A stretch of 64,000 nucleotides of DNA, taken from positions 1-64,000 of the forward strand of contig NZ_JAHFUW010000014.1 of NCBI RefSeq assembly GCF_023264855.1, read 5' to 3'. Of the stretch, positions 55,442 through 63,817 are shown piece by piece (the stretch's first letter is position 1; every line of letters starts with the position of its first letter). The notes beneath the pieces were generated by a model. That model saw only the letters and a program-made list of their open reading frames with translations. It was not told where the DNA came from and made no database searches. Source of the DNA: Herbiconiux sp. Lineage in GTDB: Bacteria > Actinomycetota > Actinomycetes > Actinomycetales > Microbacteriaceae. A program made the translations under genes and the position numbers.

Positions 55442-56470
55442 TCACAACCGGCCGAGCGCCGCCAGCGTGGCCGCCGAGACGGAGTTCTCTCCGCCGAGCA
55501 CGGTGATCTCGGAGGGTTTCATCCTCACCAGTTCTGCGGCGACGCTCGGCGGGATGGAGTCTCTCTCGACCAGCAGCAGCGGTCCGTCGGCGCTGATCGC
55601 GGCGGGACCGCCCGACAGGGCGTCGGCGAAGCCGGCACCCGAGGCGATGTAGACGTGCGGCCCGCTCTGGTCGGGCACCGTCGTGGACGAGATGCCCACA
55701 GAGACCTCGTAGCGATCGGAGCCCGCGATGCGGACGACCGGCGCGATGGCGTTCAGCTGGCTGAATACCGCATCCGACACGCTGTTCACCCCGCCCAGCA
55801 AGACGATCGTCCGGGGCTGGTTCCGGGCCAGGTACGCCAGAACGTCTGACGGAACGGCGCCACGCTGCGTCAGCAGCACGGGCCCGCGACCGTGGCCGGC
55901 TGCCGCGCCACCGGAGAGCGCATCGGGGAAGGTCTCGCCGGATGCGACGTAGGCCACCGGAACCCGGCGCGTGAAGGCTGCATCGGCGACCGCGGCCGAC
56001 ACCGCGTAGCGATCGGCCCCGGCGATGCGGCGCACGACGGGGGCAAAGGCCCCGAGCGCGGTCTCGACCTCGGGGGAGATCGTCGCGGTGCCTCCCACGA
56101 TCACGATCGCCGCCGGCTGCAGCCTCCGGAGTTCCGCCGCGATAACCGGGGGGATGCTGTCGCGCGTGACGAGCAGCACACCGCCTCCCTCCACGCCCAC
56201 GGCCGCCGACGCGGACAGGGCGTCGCTGAACACCGCTCCCGACACGATGTCGACCACCGGTACGCCCGGAGAGAAGGTGTTCGCCGACAGCGCGGCCGAC
56301 ACCTCGTAGCGGTCTGCGCCGCCGATCCGCTCGATGCTGACGCGTCGTTCGGCCGGCGGAGCGGTGTCGGCCCGGGCCGTGGATCCCAGGAAGACCGTGG
56401 CGGCCACGGTGGCTGCCACGACCAGGGCGGAGACGATCGACCGGGAGCGTGGACGTGATGATACGAGCAT
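55442..56470 (-). CDS. Secreted protein with three CWB2 cell-wall-binding repeats
   Basis: 342 aa from ATG 56470; in-frame ATGs at 56488 and 56509 would extend it. A Sec signal peptide (LVVAATVAATVFLGSTARADT) is followed by three ~95-residue putative cell wall binding repeats 2, each with an IGGADRYEVSAALS- or IAGADRYAVSAAV-type start and VSGAVFSDALS-, VASGETFPDALS- or IASGAGFADALS-type middle, then VIVGG or VLLGG. There is no other domain, so the whole protein is a wall anchor. In Gram-positives CWB2 binds teichoic acid-type polymers. Confidence 0.85.
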   Translation of the reverse strand: MLVSSRPRSRSIVSALVVAATVAATVFLGSTARADTAPPAERRVSIERIGGADRYEVSAALSANTFSPGVPVVDIVSGAVFSDALSASAAVGVEGGGVLLVTRDSIPPVIAAELRRLQPAAIVIVGGTATISPEVETALGAFAPVVRRIAGADRYAVSAAVADAAFTRRVPVAYVASGETFPDALSGGAAAGHGRGPVLLTQRGAVPSDVLAYLARNQPRTIVLLGGVNSVSDAVFSQLNAIAPVVRIAGSDRYEVSVGISSTTVPDQSGPHVYIASGAGFADALSGGPAAISADGPLLLVERDSIPPSVAAELVRMKPSEITVLGGENSVSAATLAALGRL

Positions 56471-56494
56471 GAGATGAGGATATGTCATCTCATG
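56468..56494. promoter_or_regulatory. Inverted repeat at the start of the CWB2 gene
   Basis: CATGAGATGA (56468-56477), 7 nt, TCATCTCATG (56485-56494), perfect 10-bp arms. On the minus strand TATCCT (-10-like) lies inside it 6 nt before ATG 56470. It overlaps the start codon, so it could be an operator or a translation-controlling hairpin. Confidence 0.45.
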
Positions 56495-56524
56495 TCGAAG
56501 TGGAGCCATTCGGCTCGGGAGTCG

Positions 56525-57229
56525 TCAGTTGACGGGGAGCGGCTGGTCGTCGTCGGGCTGGGGGTTGGTGAGGTATTCGTCGCGGGGGAGCAGGCCGTCT
56601 TGGATGGCACGCTTGCGCAGCGCGACCTTGGTGCCTACGTCGATGCCCACCACGCGGTACTTCTCGCGGATGCGCTTGAGGTAGGACTTCGCGGTCTCCT
56701 CGGAGATGTCGAGGGCCTTCGCCACCTGCTTCACGGGCTCGCCACCGCCGTAGAGGGCCATCACGCGACGCTCCTGGGCGCTGAGCCGGGGCGAGGCGTC
56801 GAGGTCGTCGGCCGCGAGAGCCAGGTCGAGCTCGGTGGAGATGAAGCTGTCGCCCACCGCGGCGGCGCGGATGGCCTCGACGATCATGTCGGCCTCCTCG
56901 CTCTTCACCAGATAGCCCAGGGCCCCCGCGGCGATCGCCTCGCGCACCACGACGGGCTCGGAGTAGGTGCTCATCAGCACGGTCTTGACGCCGGCCGACT
57001 TGAGCGCGCGCAGTTTCACCGAGACGGGAAGCTGGTCTTTGAGGTCGAGGTCGAGCAGCACCACGTCGACCGGGAACTCCGGATGCGTCAGCAGGTCCGG
57101 CCAGGTCGTGACGGCGGCCACCATGCTGATGTCGTCGGCGGCTCCGCGGATCCACTCGGTCAGAGCACCGAGCAGCATGCGGTGGTCGTCGACGATGGCC
57201 AAACGGATAGGGTCCCGCTCGATCGTCAC
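56525..57229 (-). CDS. LuxR/NarL-type response regulator
   Basis: 234 aa from ATG 57229. Receiver domain with acidic pair VDDH (14-15) and Asp60 in VVLLDLDLKD; conserved Lys in YLVKSEE. The LuxR-type HTH covers ~150-210 (LSAQERRVMALYGGGEPVKQVAKALDISEETAKSYLKRIREKY). It ends in an acidic Pro/Asp tail. It is the third gene after the kinase and membrane partner (34 bp gap), forming one operon. Confidence 0.9.
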   Translation of the reverse strand: MTIERDPIRLAIVDDHRMLLGALTEWIRGAADDISMVAAVTTWPDLLTHPEFPVDVVLLDLDLKDQLPVSVKLRALKSAGVKTVLMSTYSEPVVVREAIAAGALGYLVKSEEADMIVEAIRAAAVGDSFISTELDLALAADDLDASPRLSAQERRVMALYGGGEPVKQVAKALDISEETAKSYLKRIREKYRVVGIDVGTKVALRKRAIQDGLLPRDEYLTNPQPDDDQPLPVN

Positions 57230-57263
57230 TGGAGCTCCTTCTTCACACTATGGGTCGGGCACT

Positions 57264-58535
57264 TCATAGGTCGGACCGCGAGGCATCAGGCACGACGACG
57301 TGGGCGTCGACGCTGACTCGCAACCTGCCGGTACGGGTCTCGAAGGAGTACCGGCCGACGCGGGACAGTGCCGACCAGACAGCGGGATCGATACGGCGGC
57401 GGGGTATGCCCTCGATCGAGATGACTATCGGAAGCACCATCCTATCGGCAGGCACACCACCGTTCGAGGAACTCGGCCGCCCCATCGACACCTCGATGCG
57501 AGGGGCGAAGCGCCCGGATTCGTCGACGATCAACCAGAGCGCCGAGAGCAGGCCGTCCCGCTGCGGTGGTTCGAGGTAGCCCGCCAACCCGTCGGCGTCG
57601 TGCAGCACCACGGCGTCGCCGAGCACCGCCGACTCCGTGGTGGCGTGCTTCAGCCAGGTCTCCCGGCGGCCCGCCACCAGCAGCCGGCGCAGGTCGGTGG
57701 CCAGCATCGACGCCGTCGAGGAGAGCGACTTGTCCAGCGGCAGCGCGACCCGGCCGGTCGCGACGTCTTGCAGCAGCTCCTCGGCGGCGAGGTCGAGCAG
57801 GGCGAGCTCTTCGGATGCCAGCAGCCCGAGGCCGTAGCGGGGAGCGCTGATGGTGCTCTCGGCCACGGTGCGATCCAGTTCCCGCTGCACCAGGTCGCCG
57901 AACGAGCGCACGATGATGATGCCGGCGAACGTCGGAACGACGGTGAGCACCACCGAGGAGATGCCGAGGGCGGCGGTTCCCGGCGAGGAGACCTCGAGCA
58001 CTGCGAGCATCACCAGCTGCACGACGGTGAGAGCGCAGACGGCCACGAGCACGTTCATCGTGGGGCGGAAGGTGACGCAGGCCAGCATGGTGGCACCGAT
58101 GCCGATGGTCACCGTCACGTAGCTCGCAGTGGGCTCGCTGTGCACCAGCGCGATGTAGTCCAGCGCGAGCGCGATGGAGTCGGCGGCGAGCACTCCCGCG
58201 AACGCCCAGAGCGGCAGCACGCCGCGGCGGCGGCGGGCGATCAGAACGGCCGCCGCGAAGGCGAGCACGACCACGGTCCAGCCGATCAGCGAGCCGGGCA
58301 GCCAGTCGTTCACCTCCCAGGTCCAGCCGAACGAGACCAGGCCGCGAACGATCAGGATGAGCCCCACGATCACCGCCCCGATGCCGAGGTAGCCGATCCC
58401 GAGCCGGGAGTCGCGCTCGATGTTCTGGCGGAGCTCGTCGACGGCCCGGGGGCCCGCGCGCCGGGCCCGGATCATCTCGGTCAGCACGCCGCCGTCTCCC
58501 GGCCGGGGCCGACGGCCCTCGGGCGCGGCGCTCAC
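57264..58535 (-). CDS. Six-TM membrane partner of two-component system, no kinase motifs
   Basis: 423 aa from GTG 58535, overlapping the kinase stop by 4 bp. Six membrane helices (~40-205) are followed by a ~215-residue cytosolic region with an initial helix (LGLLASEELALLDLAAEELLQDV) and a later strand-rich part (LSALWLIVDESGRFAPRIEVSMG). I see no H box, N box or glycine-rich ATP lid, so it is not a working kinase. It could be a degenerate kinase-like regulator or a sensor feeding the kinase. An in-frame Met at 58475 would give a shorter start. Confidence 0.75.
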   Translation of the reverse strand: MSAAPEGRRPRPGDGGVLTEMIRARRAGPRAVDELRQNIERDSRLGIGYLGIGAVIVGLILIVRGLVSFGWTWEVNDWLPGSLIGWTVVVLAFAAAVLIARRRRGVLPLWAFAGVLAADSIALALDYIALVHSEPTASYVTVTIGIGATMLACVTFRPTMNVLVAVCALTVVQLVMLAVLEVSSPGTAALGISSVVLTVVPTFAGIIIVRSFGDLVQRELDRTVAESTISAPRYGLGLLASEELALLDLAAEELLQDVATGRVALPLDKSLSSTASMLATDLRRLLVAGRRETWLKHATTESAVLGDAVVLHDADGLAGYLEPPQRDGLLSALWLIVDESGRFAPRIEVSMGRPSSSNGGVPADRMVLPIVISIEGIPRRRIDPAVWSALSRVGRYSFETRTGRLRVSVDAHVVVPDASRSDL

Positions 58536-59695
58536 TTGGGCACCTCGAGCACGACGGTGGTGCCGGATCCGGGGGAGGAGAACAGGCGCACCTTGCCGCC
58601 CACGTCGTTGATGCGGGCGATCACGGATTCGGCGAGTCCCAGCCGGCCCACGTCGACCGACTGCAGATCGAAGCCGACCCCCGAATCGGTCACCATCGCC
58701 CGCACCGTCTGGTCGTCTTCGGTGATGGTCACGTCGGCGGATCCGACTTCGGCGTGCCGGCGCACGTTCTCCAGGCACTCGGAGAGCGAGAGCAGGAAGG
58801 CGTCGAGCACGTGGCTCGGCAACAGGATCTGTCCGGAGCCGTGCCAGGCGACCTCCAGGCCCATCCGGCCGAAGCGCTGCTTGACCGATTCCAGGGTATG
58901 ACCGAGATCGCTGGTCTCGACCGGTTCGAGGGTGTAGCCCCCGGAGGAGCGCGGCATCGGCGTACCGCCGAGTCGCAACTGGCGCAGCAGCCGGGCATCC
59001 TCACCCGCCTGATTGCGCAGGGCATCCGGACTGACGCCGATACCGGAGTGCGCGAGCAGGGTGAGGGTGGCCAGGACGGTGTCGTGCAGCAGGCGGGCGC
59101 CGTGGCGGCGCTGCGCCTCGATCTCGCTCGCCTGCCGCTCGACCGCGTGCGCCCGCCCGAGCCGGGCCATGCCGGTGAAGGCGCGGCGCAGGCTCGCCGA
59201 CAGCCAGGTGGCGGCCACGAACAGGGCCACCCAGCCCACCACGATCGAGGCGATCACGAACGCGGCCCGCTCGGTCTGCCAGGTGGCGAGGGTGGCCAGG
59301 GCCAGCACCGGAACGTACGCGGGCAGTACCAGCCAGAGCAGCCGGGGTGATGCCGAGATGGTGGCGATCAGCGAGGGGATCGCGGTGGAGGCGAAGAAGG
59401 TGAGGCCGCTGGTGGTCGGGATGTCGTCGATGGCGACGCCGGGCAGCAGGAAGCTCGCGAGGGTGGCCACCCCCAGCAGGTAGGTCACGCCCGGCCAGAG
59501 CAGCGAACGGCTGTTGCCGACGAGCGAGAAGCCGAACGCGGTGAGCGCCATCAGGGCCAGGTTGAGGCCGTAATCGCCGAGGTGGCCGAGGTTGGGCACC
59601 AGGATGCTCACGAACGAGGCGCTGGAGAACAAGAGCCCGAGATTGCGCGAGGTGCGGTTCAGCAGCTTGCGGCGTTCGCGATCCGTTCTGGGCAT
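58532..59695 (-). CDS. Sensor histidine kinase, NarL-type (HisKA_3)
   Basis: 387 aa. Five to six N-terminal membrane helices (~15-165), then a coiled region (AVERQASEIEAQRRHG) with the phosphoacceptor His in RLLHDTVLATLTLL, an N box SECLENVRRHAEV, and a G1 box DSGVGFD with GSGTTVVLEV at the end. It pairs with the LuxR regulator at 56525. No extracellular sensing domain; the stimulus is probably felt in the membrane. Confidence 0.88.
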   Translation of the reverse strand: MPRTDRERRKLLNRTSRNLGLLFSSASFVSILVPNLGHLGDYGLNLALMALTAFGFSLVGNSRSLLWPGVTYLLGVATLASFLLPGVAIDDIPTTSGLTFFASTAIPSLIATISASPRLLWLVLPAYVPVLALATLATWQTERAAFVIASIVVGWVALFVAATWLSASLRRAFTGMARLGRAHAVERQASEIEAQRRHGARLLHDTVLATLTLLAHSGIGVSPDALRNQAGEDARLLRQLRLGGTPMPRSSGGYTLEPVETSDLGHTLESVKQRFGRMGLEVAWHGSGQILLPSHVLDAFLLSLSECLENVRRHAEVGSADVTITEDDQTVRAMVTDSGVGFDLQSVDVGRLGLAESVIARINDVGGKVRLFSSPGSGTTVVLEVPK

Positions 59696-59780
59696 CAGTT
59701 CACTGCTCTGGGCATTTCTGCATGATAGCGCGACCGCGCGGAACCGGCCGCGGACCGGATGTGCCTCGCCGCGCCTTACA

Positions 59781-59908
59781 CAGAAGTTCTGTTAGCGCTG
59801 CCCCCTGAAGTGGGGGTTGGAACATCGACAGGTGTCGGTAAACTCGAACGAGATCCGGGGGGAATTGGCCGGGGAGCGAGCTCAGCGCCGCTCCCCGGCC
59901 GCTTTTTT
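59781..59908 (+). ncRNA. Candidate structured small RNA with terminator
   Basis: A row of short hairpins: CCCCC-TGAAGT-GGGGG (59801-59816), CGACA-GG-TGTCG and CTCG-AA-CGAG, followed by a strong terminator (59867-59908). No ORF. A TTGGAA-N16-TAAACT promoter-like pair lies within it. It runs opposite to the flanking genes on either side, so it cannot be a leader or trailer of them. Confidence 0.35.
59867..59908 (+). terminator. Intrinsic terminator, 12-bp stem with T run
   Basis: GGCCGGGGAGCG (59867-59878), 10-nt loop, CGCTCCCCGGCC (59889-59900), then GCTTTTTT. Perfect stem. The T run follows on the plus strand, although the neighbouring genes are on the minus strand. Confidence 0.85.
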
Positions 59909-59925
59909 GCGTCAGCGTCGTCTCA

Positions 59926-61131
59926 TCAGAGCGCGAGCAGCCGCGAGATCTCCCGGCCCACCTCGTCGAACTCGATCAAGAAGCCGTCGTGGCCGAATTT
60001 CGACTCGATCACGATCGGGCGGGTGCCGTCGATGTTCCCCGGGATGTGGGCCGCGATCAGCTCCTGGTCTTCGACGGGGAAGAGCCGGTCGCTGTCGATG
60101 CCGACGATCAGCGTCTTGGCGCGCACCGACTCGAGCGCGGCGACCACCCCGGCCCGGCCACGGCCGATGTCGTGCGAGTTCATCGCCTCGACCAGCGTGA
60201 TGTAGGTGTTCGCGTCGAAACGGCGGGTGAACTTGTTGCCATGGAAGTCGAGGTACGACTCCACGGCGAAGCGCCCGCCGCCGCCCAGCGGACTGATGCC
60301 GCTCTGCCAGCTGCGCTGGAAGCGGGCGTTCAGCTCGCTCGGGCTGCGGTAGTTCAGCAGCGCCATCCGCCTGGCCAGCGCCAGCCCTTGGTGCGGGCCC
60401 TCGCCGTCGGGGGAGTCGTAGTACTGGCCGTCCTGGAACAGCGGATCGGCGCGGATCGCCTGCACCTGCACCGAGTTCAGCGCGATCTGGTCGGCCGAGC
60501 TCATGGCGGGGGCGGCGATGATCGCCACGCGGTCCATCTCGTCGGGGTACCGCACGGCCCACTCGAGCACCTGCATCCCGCCCATCGAGCCGCCGACCAC
60601 GGCGAACCAGTGCTCGATGCCGATCGTGTGAGCGAGGGCGTGCTGGGCCACGACCTGGTCGGCGATGGTGGTGAACGGGAAGCGGGCACCCCACTCCACG
60701 GCGTCGGGCGCGATCGAGGAGGGGCCCGTGCTGCCCTGGCAGCCGCCCAGCATGTTGGGGGCGACGATGAACCAGCGGTCGGTGTCGAGGGGGAGGCCCG
60801 GCCCGACGAGCCCCGGCCACCAGCCGTCGGTCGGATGCCCGGGCTCGGCGGGGTGGTTGAGGTTGCTGTCGCCGGTGAGGGCGTGCAGCACCAGGATGGC
60901 GTTGTCGCGCTCCGGCGACAGGGTGCCGTAGGTCTGGTAGGCGATGCGGGCCCGCGGAACCACCGCCCCGCTCTCGAACGTGAAGTCGCCGATCTCGGCG
61001 AACCTCCGCCGCCCCACGGGGTCGCCCACCCGCCAGGCTCCGGATGCCGGCGGCTTCCCGAGCACCGACCGGATCTCCGCATCGCTGATGAAGCCGCTGG
61101 GAACCGTGTCCTCGTTCGTCTGCCAATCCAT
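59926..61131 (-). CDS. metX: Homoserine O-acetyltransferase
   Basis: 401 aa from ATG 61131. Alpha/beta hydrolase-fold enzyme that makes O-acetylhomoserine from acetyl-CoA. Nucleophile Ser in VVGGSMGGMQVLEW, Asp in GIDSDRLFP, His in KFGHDGFLI. ALTGDSNL and NMLGGCQGSTGP are also family marks. The N-terminus has a short extension (MDWQTNEDTVPSG). It follows metY (whose product uses O-acetylhomoserine), with a hairpin between them. Confidence 0.93.
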   Translation of the reverse strand: MDWQTNEDTVPSGFISDAEIRSVLGKPPASGAWRVGDPVGRRRFAEIGDFTFESGAVVPRARIAYQTYGTLSPERDNAILVLHALTGDSNLNHPAEPGHPTDGWWPGLVGPGLPLDTDRWFIVAPNMLGGCQGSTGPSSIAPDAVEWGARFPFTTIADQVVAQHALAHTIGIEHWFAVVGGSMGGMQVLEWAVRYPDEMDRVAIIAAPAMSSADQIALNSVQVQAIRADPLFQDGQYYDSPDGEGPHQGLALARRMALLNYRSPSELNARFQRSWQSGISPLGGGGRFAVESYLDFHGNKFTRRFDANTYITLVEAMNSHDIGRGRAGVVAALESVRAKTLIVGIDSDRLFPVEDQELIAAHIPGNIDGTRPIVIESKFGHDGFLIEFDEVGREISRLLAL

Positions 61132-61190
61132 AACACGTCAATTCTGTCGTGCCCCGGGAGCCCCGATGACATTGTTACGTGCGGTGCTGG

Positions 61191-61230
61191 CGAAAGAGCC
61201 CCCTCGCACGGCGGCGAGAGGGCTCTTTCG
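61191..61230 (-). terminator. Hairpin between metY and metX
   Basis: CGAAAGAGCCC(C)CTCGC and GCGAGAGGGCTCTTTCG form a ~16 bp stem around a short loop. No long T run, so it could be a partial terminator or processing site separating metY and metX levels. Confidence 0.55.
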
Positions 61231-61242
61231 GTGCGAGAACCG

Positions 61243-62568
61243 TCAGACGACGTTGGCGCGGACGGTTTCGCGGGCTGCGGCGAGACCGGTCTCGAGGTCG
61301 GCCTTCAGGTCGTCGATGTTCTCCAGGCCCACCGAGAGGCGCACGAGGCCAGGAGTGACACCCGCGGTGAGCTGCTGCTCCGGGGTCAGCTGGGAGTGCG
61401 TGGTCGACGCCGGGTGGATGACCAGCGAGCGCACGTCGCCGATGTTGGCCAGGTGGCTGAAGAGCTCGAGGCTGTCGACGAAGGTGCGTCCGGCATCCAC
61501 CCCGCCCTTCAGCTCGAACGAGAGCACGGCGCCGACGCCCTTGGGAGCGTACTTGTTGGCGGCCGCGTACCAGGGGCTGGAGGGCAGGCCGGCGTAGTAC
61601 ACGGTGGCGATGTCGTCGTGGTTGTCGAGCCACTCGGCGATCTCCTGCGCGTTCTGCACGTGGCGCTCGATGCGCAGCGACAGGGTCTCGATGCCCTGGA
61701 TGAGCTGCCAGGCGCTGGCCGGGGCGATCGCGGCACCGAGGTCGCGCAGCAGCTGCACGCGTGCCTTGATGATGTAGGCGATCGGGTCGCCGAGGGCACC
61801 CGTGTAGCTCACGCCGTGGTACGAGGGGTCGGGCTCGGTGAGTCCCGGGAACTTCTCGACGTTCTTGCTCCACTCGAACGTTCCGCCGTCGACGATGATG
61901 CCGCCGATGACGGTGCCGTGGCCGCCGAGGAACTTGGTGGCCGAGTGCACCACGATGTCGGCGCCGTGCTCGAAGGGACGGATCAGGTACGGCGTCGCGA
62001 TGGTGTTGTCGACGATCAGCGGCACGCCGCTCTCGTGCGCGACACCCGACACCAGGGCGATGTCGAGGATGTTGATCTTGGGGTTGCCGATGGTCTCGGC
62101 GAAGAAGAGCTTCGTGTTCGGGCGCACCGCGCGGCGCCACTCCTCGGCGTCGTCCTGGTTCTCCACGAAGGTCGTCTCGATGCCGAGCTTGGCCAGCGTG
62201 TACTTGAACAGGTTGTACGTTCCGCCGTAGATCGACGACGACGACACGATGTGGTCGCCGGCCTCGGCGATGTTCAGCACGGCGAAGGTCTCGGCGGCCT
62301 GGCCCGAGGCGACCAGCAACGCTGCCGTACCGCCCTCGAGGGCCGCGACGCGCTGCTCGACGACATCCTGCGTGGGGTTGTGGATGCGCGTGTAGATGTT
62401 GCCGAACTCGGCCAGCGCGAACAGGTTCTGCGCGTGCTGGGCGTTGTCGAAGACGTAGGAGGTGGTCTGGTAGATCGGCGTGGCGCGGGCGTTCGTGGTG
62501 GGGTCGGGCTGGGCGCCGGTGTGGATCTGCTTGGTCTCGAACTTCCAGTTCGCAGCGTTGTCGCTCAT
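61243..62568 (-). CDS. metY: O-acetylhomoserine sulfhydrylase (MetY type)
   Basis: 441 aa from ATG 62568 with GAGGAAG 5 nt upstream. PLP-dependent enzyme that makes homocysteine from O-acetylhomoserine and sulfide. PLP-Lys is in HSATKFLGGHG; other marks are YTRIHNPTQDVVEQRVAALEGG, NPKINILDIALVSG and NTIATPYLIRPFEHGADI. A long open frame upstream is antisense to the acyltransferase and not used. Together with metX it forms the direct sulfhydrylation route to methionine. Confidence 0.93.
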   Translation of the reverse strand: MSDNAANWKFETKQIHTGAQPDPTTNARATPIYQTTSYVFDNAQHAQNLFALAEFGNIYTRIHNPTQDVVEQRVAALEGGTAALLVASGQAAETFAVLNIAEAGDHIVSSSSIYGGTYNLFKYTLAKLGIETTFVENQDDAEEWRRAVRPNTKLFFAETIGNPKINILDIALVSGVAHESGVPLIVDNTIATPYLIRPFEHGADIVVHSATKFLGGHGTVIGGIIVDGGTFEWSKNVEKFPGLTEPDPSYHGVSYTGALGDPIAYIIKARVQLLRDLGAAIAPASAWQLIQGIETLSLRIERHVQNAQEIAEWLDNHDDIATVYYAGLPSSPWYAAANKYAPKGVGAVLSFELKGGVDAGRTFVDSLELFSHLANIGDVRSLVIHPASTTHSQLTPEQQLTAGVTPGLVRLSVGLENIDDLKADLETGLAAARETVRANVV

Positions 62569-62606
62569 GGACTTCTTCCTCAAAGTCGTGGGATAGGACT
62601 GAGGGA

Positions 62607-62636
62607 AGAGTAGGGGCGCGGCCGGAGGAGGGTCAA
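62607..62636 (-). promoter_or_regulatory. Promoter of metY
   Basis: On the minus strand TTGACC (62631-62636), 18 bp, TACTCT (62607-62612). Predicted transcription start near 62600, leader about 32 nt. Confidence 0.6.
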
Positions 62637-62675
62637 TCGGCCCCGACTCGGGGCGTAACGCGGCTCGGCCCACCC

Positions 62676-63719
62676 TTAAGGGCGTCGCGCGAACAGCCAC
62701 TCCGCGCGCGGCTCCACCAGCGGCCGGAACACGCGCCGCACGAGCGTCGTCGAGAGCGCGAGGGTGAGCAGGATGCTGAACAGGATCATCCCGACGTGCA
62801 GCAGGTCGGACTGCGGGCCGTCGAGCATCCCGCTCTGCCGGATGGGGTAGAGCACGAAGGTGTGCAGCAGATACACATACAGCGTCGCCTGTCCGAGCGG
62901 CGAGAACCAGGTGGCGCGACGGGGCATCAGCGTGAGGAAGGCCAGCACGAGCAGCCCGGCCAGCACGATCGCGCCGAGCCGCAGCGCCCCTGCCCACCAC
63001 TGGTCGTAGCCGAACTCGGGATAGGCCTCCTGGAAGAGCAGCACCCGCCGCAGTTTCACCTCGCGCCACAGCGGCACGTTCGTGGCGATCACGAGGGCGA
63101 GGGCGGCGAACAGCGCGATCGACGCCGCGCGGATCAGCCACACCGTGCGCTGCGAGGCCGCCAGCCAGATGGCCGTCCAGGGGAGCTGCCGCAGCTTCCA
63201 GCCGAGCACGAAGAAGGGCAGCAGCGCGAGCGTGCGGTCCAGCGCGAACACGCCGCCGATGCCGGGCAGGTAGCCCGCGGCCACCGAGATCACCACGGAG
63301 ATCAGCAGCGGATACCGCAGCAGCGCGAGGTAGGGCAGGGCCACCCGCCACACGATCAGCGCGAGCAGGAACCACAGGGTCCACGAGGGGTTGGCGAAGT
63401 CGACGCGGGGCCGCCCGTCGAGGAGGGACTGGATGACGCTCCAGATCGCCTCGAAGATCAGGTAGGGGAGCACGAGATCGGTGACGATCCGCTTCAGCTG
63501 CTTGGGCCCCGGCGCATCCGCCTTCGCGAAGTATCCGGCGACTGCTACGAAGACCGGCACGTGGAAGGCGTAGATGAACAGGTAGACGCCGTAGGCCGTG
63601 TCCGACTCGGCGATGAGCTTCAGGATGGCGTGCCCGATCACCACCAGGGTGATCGCCACGAAGCGCGCGTTGTCCCAGAGCGGCACGCGCTTGGGGCGTG
63701 CGAGCGGGGCGGACATCAT
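62676..63719 (-). CDS. Acyltransferase 3 family membrane protein
   Basis: 347 aa from ATG 63719 (second ATG at 63716). About ten membrane helices; the catalytic His is in FVAITLVVIGHAILKL and the later WFLLALIVWR and LYVYLLHTFVLYPIR segments are typical of the family. It O-acylates a cell-envelope polysaccharide or lipid. A TAGTCT box directly upstream suggests a leaderless mRNA. Divergent from the SDR gene. Confidence 0.85.
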   Translation of the reverse strand: MMSAPLARPKRVPLWDNARFVAITLVVIGHAILKLIAESDTAYGVYLFIYAFHVPVFVAVAGYFAKADAPGPKQLKRIVTDLVLPYLIFEAIWSVIQSLLDGRPRVDFANPSWTLWFLLALIVWRVALPYLALLRYPLLISVVISVAAGYLPGIGGVFALDRTLALLPFFVLGWKLRQLPWTAIWLAASQRTVWLIRAASIALFAALALVIATNVPLWREVKLRRVLLFQEAYPEFGYDQWWAGALRLGAIVLAGLLVLAFLTLMPRRATWFSPLGQATLYVYLLHTFVLYPIRQSGMLDGPQSDLLHVGMILFSILLTLALSTTLVRRVFRPLVEPRAEWLFARRP

Positions 63720-63747
63720 TCCAGACTACCTTTGACGGTACGGAAGG

Positions 63748-63802
63748 GACCGGGGAGGTCCCGGTCTCGCTTGAGCGAATGGACCGGGATGACGCCCGGT
63801 CC
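63748..63802 (+). repeat. Duplicated hairpin arms before the SDR gene
   Basis: GACCGGG (63748-63754) and CCCGGTC (63760-63766) form one hairpin; GACCGGG (63782-63788) and CCCGGTC (63795-63801) form a second with the same arms, extended to GGACCGGG/CCCGGTCC. Arms 2 and 3 can also pair, so two folds are possible. Confidence 0.5.
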
Positions 63803-63817
63803 GGCGAAGGGACGCGG

